Part shown: piece by piece, positions 1 through 7,853 of the stretch
How the letters are laid out: each line of letters opens with the position of its first letter
Position numbering within the stretch: position 1 is the first letter of the stretch
Source: Rhizobium sp.
Lineage (GTDB): Bacteria > Pseudomonadota > Alphaproteobacteria > Rhizobiales > Rhizobiaceae
Length of the DNA stretch: 64,000 bases
Assembly: GCA_028290545.1 (NCBI GenBank)
Contig: JAQGJP010000012.1
Location: 16,184 to 80,183, forward strand
Direction: 5' to 3'
Program-made: the position numbers and the translations under genes
The notes under the pieces: model-generated
What the model was told of the DNA's origin: nothing
Seen by the model: only the letters and a program-made list of their open reading frames with translations
Database searches by the model: none

Positions 1-33
1 GGGCGGGGTCTTTAAACCTGGATGGATAGAACC

Positions 34-1524
34 ATGACCAAAATAAACAAGGCAGCCTGCATCGGCGGCGGAGTTATCGGCGGGGCCTGGGCAGCGCGGT
101 TCGTGCTCGCCGGCATCGACACCAACATTTTCGATCCGCATCCGGAAGCCGAACGCATTATCGGCGAAGTGATGGCCAATGCCGAGCGTGCCTATGACAT
201 GCTGACCATGGCGCCCTTGCCGCCCAAGGGCAAGCTGACCTTCTGCAAGACCGTTGAAGAAGCCGTCGAAGGCGCCGACTGGATCCAGGAAAGCGTGCCG
301 GAACGGGTCGACCTCAAGCGCAATGTCATCACCCAGATCGACGCTGCCGCCGACCCCAAGGCGCTGATCGGCTCCTCGACCTCCGGCATCATGCCGACCG
401 AACTGCAGCGCGACATGAAGCATCCCGAGCGGATGTTCGTGGCACATCCCTATAATCCGGTCTACCTTCTGCCGCTCGCCGAACTCGTCGGCGGCGAGAA
501 GACCAGCAAGGCCACCCTTGAAGAGGCCAAGGCCAAGCTCACGCCGATCGGCATGAAGGGCGTGATCATCAAGAAGGAAATCGAAGCCTTCGTCGGCGAC
601 CGCCTGCTCGAAGCCGTCTGGCGCGAAGGCCTGTGGCTGATCAAGGACGATATCTGCGACACCGAGACGCTCGACGACGTGATCCGCTATTCCTTCGGCA
701 TGCGTTGGGCGCAGATGGGCATGTTCGAAACCTATCGCATCGCTGGTGGTGAAGCCGGCATGCGCCACTTCATCGCCCAGTTCGGTCCCTGCCTCTCCTG
801 GCCCTGGACAAAGCTGATGGACGTCGTCGATCTCGATGACGCCCTGGTCGACAAGATCGCCAATCAATCCGACGTCCAGTCCGGCGCCTATGGCTTCCGC
901 GAACTCGAACGCATCCGCGACGAAAACCTCGTCGGCATCATGCAGACGCTCAAGGGCAGCAACGGCGGCCAAGGCTGGGGTGCGGGCAAGCTGCTCTCCG
1001 ATTTTGAGACCCATCTCTGGAAGAACGCGCCGAAGCCGGAAGCCAAGGCGAGCGACGAGCCGCTCCGGCTGCTCGACATCAAGGTCAATCCGTCCTGGGT
1101 CGATTACAACGGCCACATGACCGAATATCGCTATAACCAGTGCTTCGCCGATGCGGCCGACGCGCTGCTGCGGATGATCGGCGTCGACATGGATTATGTC
1201 GCTGATGGACACAGCTACTACACGGTGGAAAGCCACGTGCGGATGCTGGCCGAAGCCAAGCTCGGCGACGCGCTTTATACCACCTGCCAGATCATTCCTT
1301 CCGACGACAAGAAGCTGCACACGTTCCAGTGGCTGCATCGGGCTTCCGATGGCGCGGTTCTGGCCACCTGCGAGCACCTGATGCTGCATGTCGCCTCGGC
1401 CGAAAACAAGACGATTGCCGCCCCTGCTGCCATCCTTGCCAAGCTCAAGCCGCTGGCCGATGCACATGCCGGTCTGGCTCTGCCGGAAGCAGTGGGACGG
1501 CATGTCGGGCAGAAGAAGGCCTGA
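34..1524 (+). CDS. lcdH: carnitine 3-dehydrogenase fused to a betainyl-CoA-type thioesterase
   Basis: A 496-residue two-domain protein. The N-terminal part (about 1-320) is a 3-hydroxyacyl-CoA-dehydrogenase-type NAD enzyme with the Rossmann loop GGGVIGGAW near residue 10 and matches L-carnitine dehydrogenases, which oxidise carnitine to 3-dehydrocarnitine. The C-terminal part (about 345-490) is a hotdog-fold thioesterase with the DYNGHM motif. Stand-alone carnitine dehydrogenases are about 320 residues, so this is a fusion; known relatives carry a thioesterase that releases glycine betaine from betainyl-CoA. An ATG at 22 is also in frame; I chose 34 because the protein family starts there. 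The cleavage enzyme that makes betainyl-CoA (BKACE family) is not in the window and may lie upstream. First gene of a same-strand run ending at 6273. Confidence 0.9.
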   Translation: MTKINKAACIGGGVIGGAWAARFVLAGIDTNIFDPHPEAERIIGEVMANAERAYDMLTMAPLPPKGKLTFCKTVEEAVEGADWIQESVPERVDLKRNVITQIDAAADPKALIGSSTSGIMPTELQRDMKHPERMFVAHPYNPVYLLPLAELVGGEKTSKATLEEAKAKLTPIGMKGVIIKKEIEAFVGDRLLEAVWREGLWLIKDDICDTETLDDVIRYSFGMRWAQMGMFETYRIAGGEAGMRHFIAQFGPCLSWPWTKLMDVVDLDDALVDKIANQSDVQSGAYGFRELERIRDENLVGIMQTLKGSNGGQGWGAGKLLSDFETHLWKNAPKPEAKASDEPLRLLDIKVNPSWVDYNGHMTEYRYNQCFADAADALLRMIGVDMDYVADGHSYYTVESHVRMLAEAKLGDALYTTCQIIPSDDKKLHTFQWLHRASDGAVLATCEHLMLHVASAENKTIAAPAAILAKLKPLADAHAGLALPEAVGRHVGQKKA

Positions 1525-1562
1525 GCAGGCGCAAGTCTCGCCGGCTTGGCACACCATTCTCT

Positions 1563-1673
1563 GGCTCGGTGCGTCATCCTCCGGCTCGGTGCGTCATCCT
1601 CGGGCTTGACCCGAGGATCCACGGCCCAGGCGTTGATATAAGCATGGATCCTCGGGTCAAGCCCGAGGATGAC
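1563..1673. repeat. palindromic intergenic repeat, 29-bp perfect inverted repeat
   Basis: A 19-base unit beginning GGCTCGGTGCGTCATCC occurs twice in tandem (1563-1581 and 1583-1601). The second unit runs into a perfect 29-base inverted repeat with arms 1593-1621 and 1645-1673 and a 23-base spacer. Each arm also contains its own palindrome (CCTCGGG/CCCGAGG). The transcript could fold into a very stable hairpin between the carnitine dehydrogenase and acyl-CoA dehydrogenase genes. A related single arm lies at 58636-58663, so this is a dispersed family. Similar palindromes are common between rhizobial genes. Confidence 0.85.
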
Positions 1674-1744
1674 ACCATTGATGGGCTGCGGCCGATAAAG
1701 GCATTTTGCACCCGCAAACTTGAACGCTGGGGAGGGACCACTCC

Positions 1745-2905
1745 ATGAATTTCGGACTGACCGAAGAACAGGACATGATCGTCAACACCGTGCGGAGCTT
1801 CGTTGAAACCGAACTCTATCCGCTTGAGGATCAGGTCGAGAAGCAGGGCTTCGTGCCGCCCGAAATGGGCCAGGAGATCGCCCGCAAGGTCAAGGATCTC
1901 GGCTTTTTCGGCTGCAACATGCCGGAAGACGTCGGCGGCGCCGGGCTCGATCATCTGACCTTCGCGCTGGTCGAACGCGAACTCGGCCGCGCCTCGATGG
2001 CGCTGACCGTATTCTTCGGCCGTCCCTCCGGCATCCTGATGGGCTGCAATGAAGATCAGCGCGAACGTTACCTGATCCCCGCGACCAAGGGCGAAAAATT
2101 TGATGCGCTGGCGATGACCGAGCCGGGCGCAGGCTCCGACGTGCGCGGCATGAAATGTTTCGCCAAGCCGGACGGTTCGGACTGGATCGTCAACGGCACC
2201 AAGCACTTCATCAGCCATGCCAATATTGCCGACTTCATCATCGTCTTCATCGCCACCGGCGAGGAAGAAACGCCGCGCGGCCCGAAAAAGCTGATCACCT
2301 GCTTCCTGGTCGATCGCGGCACGCCGGGCTTCGAGATTCGCGAAGGCTACAATTCGGTGTCGCATCGCGGCTACAAGAACTGCATCCTGAATTTCGACGA
2401 CTGCCGCCTGTCGTCGGCGCAGATCCTCGGCGAACCACACAAGGGGTTCGACCTGGCCAACGACTGGCTCTACGGCACCCGCCTGACGGTGGCGGCCAAT
2501 TGCGTCGGCCGCGCCCGCCGCGTCTTCGATTACTGCGTGCCCTATGCCGCCGAGCGCAAGCAGTTCGGAAAGCCGATCGGCGCCAACCAGGGCGTATCGT
2601 TCAAGCTTGCCGACATGATCACCGAGATCGATGCGGCCGACTGGCTGACGCTCGCCGGCGCCTGGCGGCTCGACCAGAAGCTGCCGGCCAATCGGGAAAT
2701 TGCCTCCGCCAAGCTTTACGCTTCCGAAATGCTCGCTCGCGTCACCGACCAGGCGATCCAGATCTTTGGCGGCATGGGCCTGATGGACGACCTGCCGCTC
2801 GCCCGCTTCTGGCGCGATGCCCGCGTCGAGCGCATCTGGGACGGCACCAGCGAAATCCAGCGTCACATCATAAGCCGCGACCTGCTGCGCCCGTTCGGAG
2901 CTTGA
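1745..2905 (+). CDS. acyl-CoA dehydrogenase (candidate gamma-butyrobetainyl-CoA dehydrogenase)
   Basis: A 386-residue FAD-dependent acyl-CoA dehydrogenase of normal family length. It has the substrate/flavin-loop motif AMTEPGAGSD (about 120-130) and the C-terminal IWDGTSEIQR box. In most family members the residue before GTS in that box is the catalytic Glu (Glu376 in human MCAD precursor numbering); here it is Asp366. Lying between carnitine dehydrogenase and an acyl-CoA synthetase, it could introduce the double bond into gamma-butyrobetainyl-CoA to give crotonobetainyl-CoA; this substrate is inference. The ATG has a good site (GGAGGGACCACTCC) just upstream. A medium-chain or other branched substrate remains possible. 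Confidence 0.88.
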   Translation: MNFGLTEEQDMIVNTVRSFVETELYPLEDQVEKQGFVPPEMGQEIARKVKDLGFFGCNMPEDVGGAGLDHLTFALVERELGRASMALTVFFGRPSGILMGCNEDQRERYLIPATKGEKFDALAMTEPGAGSDVRGMKCFAKPDGSDWIVNGTKHFISHANIADFIIVFIATGEEETPRGPKKLITCFLVDRGTPGFEIREGYNSVSHRGYKNCILNFDDCRLSSAQILGEPHKGFDLANDWLYGTRLTVAANCVGRARRVFDYCVPYAAERKQFGKPIGANQGVSFKLADMITEIDAADWLTLAGAWRLDQKLPANREIASAKLYASEMLARVTDQAIQIFGGMGLMDDLPLARFWRDARVERIWDGTSEIQRHIISRDLLRPFGA

Positions 2906-2934
2906 GTTTTATGGGCGCATCATCGGTAGAGATC

Positions 2935-3138
2935 CCCCTCACCAAGCGCGCCCAAGTGCTCGACCCTTGGTCTCGCGCGGGCTCGCTATCCTCTCCCACA
3001 AGGGGAGAGGTAGAGGTGCCACGATGACCGCCCGTGCTTGAGGCAGAGCGGCGCCGCGAGTTGACCTCTCCCCTTGTGGGAGAGGATACGAAGGCCGCGA
3101 GAGGCGCCGCCGATCGCATGGCCGAAGTTGGTGAGGGG
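2935..3138. repeat. 204-bp MITE-like palindromic repeat, copy 1
   Basis: The ends are perfect 11-base inverted repeats (CCCCTCACCAA at 2935-2945 and its complement at 3128-3138). Inside lies a second pair of long complementary segments around CCTCTCCC-ACAAGGGGAGAGG (about 2988-3012 and 3062-3088). The element contains no gene. A second copy in the same orientation lies at 5254-5451, so the two flank the acyl-CoA synthetase gene. The structure resembles rhizobial non-autonomous intergenic repeats. Confidence 0.85.
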
Positions 3139-3174
3139 TATAGCCCCACCGGAAACTGTTGAGATGAGGCTTTC

Positions 3175-5241
3175 ATGAAATCCCTTTCCCCCAATTCCCT
3201 TTCCCGACTCATCCGCCCGAAATCGATCGCAGTGTTCGGCGGCAAGGAAGCCCGCCGCGTCGTCGAACAATGCGAGAAAATGGGCTACAAGGGCGAGATC
3301 TGGCCCGTCCATCCCAAGCATGACGAGATCTACGGCCATAAATGCTACCGGTCGGTGGCCGACCTGCCGGGCGCACCGGACGCCTCCTTCGTCGGCGTCA
3401 ACCGCGTCCTGACGATCGAGATCATGCGCGAGCTTTCGGCGCGTGGAGCGGGCGGCGCGATCTGCTACGCCTCGGGCTTTTCCGAAGCCATCAAGGAACT
3501 GCCAGATGGCGATGAACTGCAGGCAGCCCTGGTGGAGGCCGCAGGCGACATGGCCGTGGTCGGACCGAATTGCTACGGCTTCATCAACATGCTCGACGGC
3601 GCATTGCTCTGGCCCGACCAGCACGGCATGATCCGCACCGAGCGCGGTGTCGCGGTTCTTACCCAGTCCTCCAACATCGCCTGCAATGTCTCCATGCAGA
3701 TGCGCGGGCTGCCGCTCGCCTATGTAATGACTGCCGGCAACCAGGCCCAGACCGGCCTTTCGGCGCTCGCCGTCGCCGCTCTCGAAGACCCGCGCGTCAC
3801 CGCCGTCGGCCTGCATATCGAAGGTTTCGACGATCTTGAGACGCTGGAACTCTTGGGCCAACGCTCACGCGAACTGAAAAAACCGGTCATCGCGCTCAAG
3901 GTCGGCAAGTCCGAAGCCGCCCAGAAGGCGACCGTGTCGCACACCGCCTCGCTCGCCGGCAATCACAAGGTCTCCTCCGCAGTCCTGGCGCGGCTGGGCA
4001 TCGGGCAGGTCAACACGCTGCCGGAAATGCTGGAGACGCTGAAACTGCTGCATATCGCGGGAACGCTGGCCACCAACGACATCTCCTCGATGAGCTGCTC
4101 CGGCGGCGAGGCGTCGCTGATCGCCGACGCCGGCGTCGGCCGAAAGGTCAATTTCCGCGACCTGAAGCCCGAGCAGTACCAGCCGCTGCGCGACACGCTC
4201 GGCGCCATGGTGACGATTTCCAACCCGCTCGACTACCACACCTTCGTCTGGGGCAATGGCGAGAAACTGACCTCGGCCTTCACCACCATGATGCAGGGCG
4301 ATTACGCGCTCAACCTGATCATCCTCGATTTCCCGCGCACCGACCGCTGCGATCCGGTCGACTGGATGACCACGGTCAACGCCATCATTGCGGCGCATGA
4401 AGCCACAGGCGCCAATGCCGGTGTCGTCGCCAGCATGGGCGAGAATATGCCCGAGGACGTGGCTCTCACTCTGGCCGCAAATGGTGTCGTGCCGTTCATG
4501 GGCATCGACGAAGCGCTGGTCGCGGTCGAGACGGCTCACGCCATCCATCAAGCATGGGCCGCGCCCGTCCCGCCGCCGCTCCTGAAAGTCGAAGCCTCCG
4601 AAGGCGAAGCGATTACGTTGAGCGAATATGAATCCAAGGAAGCCGTGAAGCCGTTCGGCCTGCCGGTTCCCGAGGGCGCCATGGCTGCAACGCCGGAAGA
4701 GGCCGCCAAGGTCGCCGCCGGCATCGGCTTTCCGGTGGCGCTGAAGGGCTCTGGCGTAGCCCACAAGACCGAGGCCGGGGCCGTCAAGCTCAACCTCAAA
4801 TCCGAGGCTGAAGTACTCGATGCTGCCAAGGCCATGGCCGGCGTCGCTCAGGGATTTCTGGTCGAGAAAATGGCCGCAAAACCGGTGGCCGAGCTGATCA
4901 TCGGCGCGCTGCGCGATCCGGTCGTGGGTCCTGTCCTGACCATCGGCGCAGGCGGCATCCTGGTCGAACTGATGGACGATTCCGCCATCATCACGCTGCC
5001 GACAACGAAAGCAGATATCCGCAAGGCCATTGACGGCTTGAAGATCACCAAGCTGCTGAACGGCTATCGCGGTCAGGCCAAAGGCGACATGGAAGCGCTT
5101 GTCGACGCGGTTTCGGCTGCCGCCGATTTCGTCATCGCCAAGGCCAGTGACATCGAAGAGCTCGACATCAATCCGCTGATGGTGCTGCCAGAAGGGCAAG
5201 GTGTAGTCGCGGCGGATGCGCTGGTACGGATGAGGAAGTAA
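3175..5241 (+). CDS. ADP-forming acyl-CoA synthetase (CoA-binding plus ATP-grasp), candidate gamma-butyrobetainyl-CoA synthetase
   Basis: A 688-residue single-chain NDP-forming acyl-CoA synthetase. The order is a CoA-binding domain (about 8-130), a succinyl-CoA-ligase-like middle part (about 150-460) and a C-terminal ATP-grasp domain (about 480-688, with AVKPFGLPVPEG and VALKGSGVAHKTEAGAV). Members join an acid to CoA with ATP hydrolysed to ADP and phosphate; substrates are often acetate, pimelate or other short acids. Its place between the acyl-CoA dehydrogenase and the CaiD-like hydratase suggests it activates gamma-butyrobetaine or carnitine. It is bracketed by two direct copies of a 200-bp repeat. 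Confidence 0.87.
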   Translation: MKSLSPNSLSRLIRPKSIAVFGGKEARRVVEQCEKMGYKGEIWPVHPKHDEIYGHKCYRSVADLPGAPDASFVGVNRVLTIEIMRELSARGAGGAICYASGFSEAIKELPDGDELQAALVEAAGDMAVVGPNCYGFINMLDGALLWPDQHGMIRTERGVAVLTQSSNIACNVSMQMRGLPLAYVMTAGNQAQTGLSALAVAALEDPRVTAVGLHIEGFDDLETLELLGQRSRELKKPVIALKVGKSEAAQKATVSHTASLAGNHKVSSAVLARLGIGQVNTLPEMLETLKLLHIAGTLATNDISSMSCSGGEASLIADAGVGRKVNFRDLKPEQYQPLRDTLGAMVTISNPLDYHTFVWGNGEKLTSAFTTMMQGDYALNLIILDFPRTDRCDPVDWMTTVNAIIAAHEATGANAGVVASMGENMPEDVALTLAANGVVPFMGIDEALVAVETAHAIHQAWAAPVPPPLLKVEASEGEAITLSEYESKEAVKPFGLPVPEGAMAATPEEAAKVAAGIGFPVALKGSGVAHKTEAGAVKLNLKSEAEVLDAAKAMAGVAQGFLVEKMAAKPVAELIIGALRDPVVGPVLTIGAGGILVELMDDSAIITLPTTKADIRKAIDGLKITKLLNGYRGQAKGDMEALVDAVSAAADFVIAKASDIEELDINPLMVLPEGQGVVAADALVRMRK

Positions 5242-5253
5242 CTGGAGGGTTCA

Positions 5254-5451
5254 CCCCTCACCAAGCGCGCCCAAATGCTCAGCTCCGCTTCGCAAGGGCT
5301 TGCTATCCTCTCCCACAAGGGGAGAGGAAAAGTGCCACATGCACCGCCCTCGCCTTTTGCACGGCGTGCCGCAAATCTACCTCTCCCCTTGTGGGAGAGG
5401 ATACGCAGGCCGGGCGAGCAATGCGAGCCCTTGGCCGAAGTTGGTGAGGGG
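5254..5451. repeat. 198-bp MITE-like palindromic repeat, copy 2
   Basis: The same 11-base terminal inverted repeat as copy 1 is present (5254-5264 and 5441-5451), with the same internal CCTCTCCC...GGGAGAGG stem. The middle loops have diverged from copy 1 while the ends and stems are conserved, as expected for a structure under pairing constraint or an old mobile element. It lies between the acyl-CoA synthetase stop and the hydratase start. Confidence 0.85.
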
Positions 5452-5487
5452 TAACAACGCCCCCGCAAAACTACAAGGGAGCACATC

Positions 5488-6273
5488 ATGACCGACACCC
5501 CGATCAAGACCCGCCGCGAAGGCGGCATTCTCGAAGTCACCATCGACCGGCCAAAGGCCAATGCCATCGACCTGATCACCAGCCGCATCATGGGAAAGAT
5601 TTTCCAGGATTTCCGTGATGACGACACTTTGCGGATAGCGATTCTCACCGGTACTGGCCCGAAGTTCTTCTGCCCGGGGTGGGACCTGAAGGCCGCCGCC
5701 GCGGGCGACGCGGTCGATGGCGATTATGGCGTCGGCGGTTTCGGCGGCCTGCAGGAACTGCGCGACCTCAACAAGCCGGTCATCGCCGCGATCAACGGTA
5801 TCTGCTGCGGCGGCGGCCTAGAGATCGCCCTCTCAACCGACATGATCCTCGCCGCCGAGCATGCGACCTTCGCGCTGCCCGAGATTCGTTCCGGCACGGT
5901 GGCGGATGCCGCCTCGATCAAGCTGCCGAAGCGCATTCCCTATCATATCGCCATGGACATGCTGTTCACCGGCCGCTGGCTGGACGCCACAGAGGCGCAT
6001 CGCTGGGGCTTCGTCAACGAGATCTTGCCCGCCGACAAGCTGATGGAACGCGCCTGGGAACTTGCGCGCCTGCTCGAAAGCGGCCCGCCGCTGGTCTATG
6101 CCGCGATCAAGGAAGTCGTGCGTGAAGCCGAAGGGGAGAAATTCCAGACAACGATGAACAAGGTCACCCGCCGGCAGTTGAAAACCGTCGATATCCTCTA
6201 CGGCAGCGAAGACCAGTTGGAGGGTGCCCGCGCCTTCTCCGAAAAGCGCGATCCGGTCTGGAAGGGAAAATAG
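5488..6273 (+). CDS. caiD: CaiD-like enoyl-CoA hydratase (crotonobetainyl-CoA hydratase candidate)
   Basis: A 261-residue crotonase-fold enzyme, the same length as E. coli CaiD. Both catalytic glutamates of the family are in place: Glu112 in GGGLE and Glu132 in ALPE, 20 residues apart. The overall pattern (LDATEAHRWGFVNEI, LPKRIPYHIAMDML) is that of carnitinyl-CoA dehydratases, which interconvert crotonobetainyl-CoA and L-carnitinyl-CoA. With the synthetase and acyl-CoA dehydrogenase upstream it would complete gamma-butyrobetaine to carnitine. A good AAGGGAG site precedes the ATG. It ends 3 bases from the convergent response regulator. The symbol is by homology; a general enoyl-CoA hydratase is the alternative. 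Confidence 0.82.
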   Translation: MTDTPIKTRREGGILEVTIDRPKANAIDLITSRIMGKIFQDFRDDDTLRIAILTGTGPKFFCPGWDLKAAAAGDAVDGDYGVGGFGGLQELRDLNKPVIAAINGICCGGGLEIALSTDMILAAEHATFALPEIRSGTVADAASIKLPKRIPYHIAMDMLFTGRWLDATEAHRWGFVNEILPADKLMERAWELARLLESGPPLVYAAIKEVVREAEGEKFQTTMNKVTRRQLKTVDILYGSEDQLEGARAFSEKRDPVWKGK

Positions 6274-6276
6274 GGT

Positions 6277-6924
6277 TCACTGCGGGTTCGTAACACTGAT
6301 TTTCGCCAGCTGGATCACAGCCTGGGTCCGGCTGTCGACATTGAGCTTCAGCAAGACCGCCGAGACATGCGCCTTGATCGTTGCCTCGGAGACGCCGAGC
6401 TCATAGGCAATCTGCTTGTTCAGCATGCCCTCGCCGATCATGCCGAGCACGCGCGTCTGCTGCGGTGTCAGCATTTTCAGCCGGGCGATCAGCGCTTCCA
6501 TCTCGGGGTCGTGCTCGCGGCCGGCGTCGAAGCCCGGCGGAATCCACAGGCCACCTTCGAGTACGGTGGCGATCGCCGCACGGATATCGTCTAGGCCGCT
6601 GGATTTGGAAATGAAGGCCGAGGCGCCGAGTTCCAGCGCCCGGCGGATGGTCGCCTGGTCGTCGCTGGCCGAGATCACCGCCACCGGGATGTTCGGATAT
6701 TCCGCCCGGATCATCATCAGTGCCGAAAGGCCGCTGGCGCCGGGCATGGCAAGATCGAGCATCATCAGATCGCAATCCGGATGCGCCGCCGCCGCCTGGC
6801 GGGCTCCGGCAAAATCGCCCGCCTCGACGATCGCGGTAGCATCACCCATCGACAACGCCTGCTTCAAAGCACCGCGAAACAATGGATGGTCATCGGCGAT
6901 GATGATCGTCGCGGATGGCTGCAT
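6277..6924 (-). CDS. LuxR/NarL-family response regulator
   Basis: A 215-residue response regulator: receiver domain (about 5-120) with acidic pair ADDH near the start, phospho-acceptor Asp57 in MLDLAMPG and Lys in FISKSS, followed by a LuxR-type helix-turn-helix (about 150-212, LTPQQTRVLGMIGEGMLNKQIA). The start is placed at 6924 because GGGGGGAAA sits just before this ATG; an upstream frame would add 11 residues with no binding site. No histidine kinase lies beside it in the window, so its signal is unknown. It is convergent with the carnitine-type operon. Confidence 0.9.
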   Translation of the reverse strand: MQPSATIIIADDHPLFRGALKQALSMGDATAIVEAGDFAGARQAAAAHPDCDLMMLDLAMPGASGLSALMMIRAEYPNIPVAVISASDDQATIRRALELGASAFISKSSGLDDIRAAIATVLEGGLWIPPGFDAGREHDPEMEALIARLKMLTPQQTRVLGMIGEGMLNKQIAYELGVSEATIKAHVSAVLLKLNVDSRTQAVIQLAKISVTNPQ

Positions 6925-7028
6925 TTTCCCCCCGTGGATGCCGCCGGAGAGCGACATCCGTCTTTATCGTTCTGAGAAACACAACATCGTAATCGGCCGG
7001 GCTTTTCAAGCAAAAACGGGATTGCCGT

Positions 7029-7415
7029 TCAGAGCGCGCAATCCCTGGGGCTTTCGTTAGACATCGCCATGAAGCGCTTCATCGCCTTCTCCATGATGGT
7101 CAGCGCCTGGTCGAAATCCTCCAACGAACTGTCTTCCTTCCTGTCGATCTCGCCTTTTACCGGGTCCTTTGCCGCGTCCTTGGACGTCGCGCCGGCGCCG
7201 GGCTGCATATCGACCTTGGCCGGGTCGCCAGCAATCGGCGTACAGCGGAAGCTGTCCACCTCGTCGCGGCAGAATGTCATGGTACCGGTCACGGCATCGA
7301 GCCGGACGAAGCCACCCGAAACCGAAATCAGCTGATAGCGCACCGGCTCATTGGTCTGAGCCAGTGCCGGAAATGCGGCGAGCGCAAGAAATCCTGCCAG
7401 AAGTTTCGCTTGCAT
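7029..7415 (-). CDS. small exported protein of unknown function
   Basis: A 128-residue protein with a clear Sec signal peptide (about 1-19, ending FPALAQ) and a charged mature part. Residues 25-65 contain two cysteines (FCRDEVDSFRC) and look like a short beta-rich domain common in rhizobial periplasmic proteins; the tail is Lys/Asp rich. Transcribed alone, opposite the DUF952-pyrD pair. I do not recognise a function. Confidence 0.7.
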   Translation of the reverse strand: MQAKLLAGFLALAAFPALAQTNEPVRYQLISVSGGFVRLDAVTGTMTFCRDEVDSFRCTPIAGDPAKVDMQPGAGATSKDAAKDPVKGEIDRKEDSSLEDFDQALTIMEKAMKRFMAMSNESPRDCAL

Positions 7416-7505
7416 CGGTTTTCCTCCAGTTTCAAAGTTTGCCGCACGGGCTTTCCGGCGGCCCCAAAAAACGATAGGGAGCCCCGGATCAATCGAGGCG
7501 TTGAA

Positions 7506-7853
7506 ATGAGCACAAACATATACAAGATCGTTTCTGCCGATTTATGGCAGACGGCGGAAAACACGGGCACCTTTACCGGCGCCGGCATCGATCTGGCCGA
7601 TGGCTACATCCATTTCTCGACCGCCGCACAGGCCAGGCGGACCGCCGAACTCTATTTCCACGGACAGCAGAATCTGCTGCTGGTCGCCGTCGATGGCGCG
7701 GACCTGGGTGAAGCGCTGAAATACGAGCCGTCGCGCGGCGGCGATCTCTTCCCGCACCTCTATGACACACTGCCGCTCACGTCAGTGCTTTGGGCCAAGC
7801 CGTTGCCGGTAGATACCGATGGCAACCACATCTTTCCGGAGGATTTCGAGTGA
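7506..7853 (+). CDS. DUF952 family protein
   Basis: A 115-residue DUF952 protein (IYKIVSADLWQ near the start, then DGYIHFSTAAQARRTAELYF). Function is unknown; the family is often found beside pyrD in rhizobia. The start is the ATG at 7506; the open frame extends upstream but has no better start. Its stop overlaps the GTG start of pyrD, so the two are translationally coupled. Confidence 0.85.
   Translation: MSTNIYKIVSADLWQTAENTGTFTGAGIDLADGYIHFSTAAQARRTAELYFHGQQNLLLVAVDGADLGEALKYEPSRGGDLFPHLYDTLPLTSVLWAKPLPVDTDGNHIFPEDFE

Noticed and set aside
1574..2866. Long open frame on the minus strand opposite the acyl-CoA dehydrogenase
   Set aside because: Mirror frame of a GC-rich gene; its residues show no domain pattern, and the plus strand has a complete family match.
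1563..5451. CRISPR array
   Set aside because: The repeats are long palindromes in gene gaps with irregular spacing and no spacer series or cas genes.
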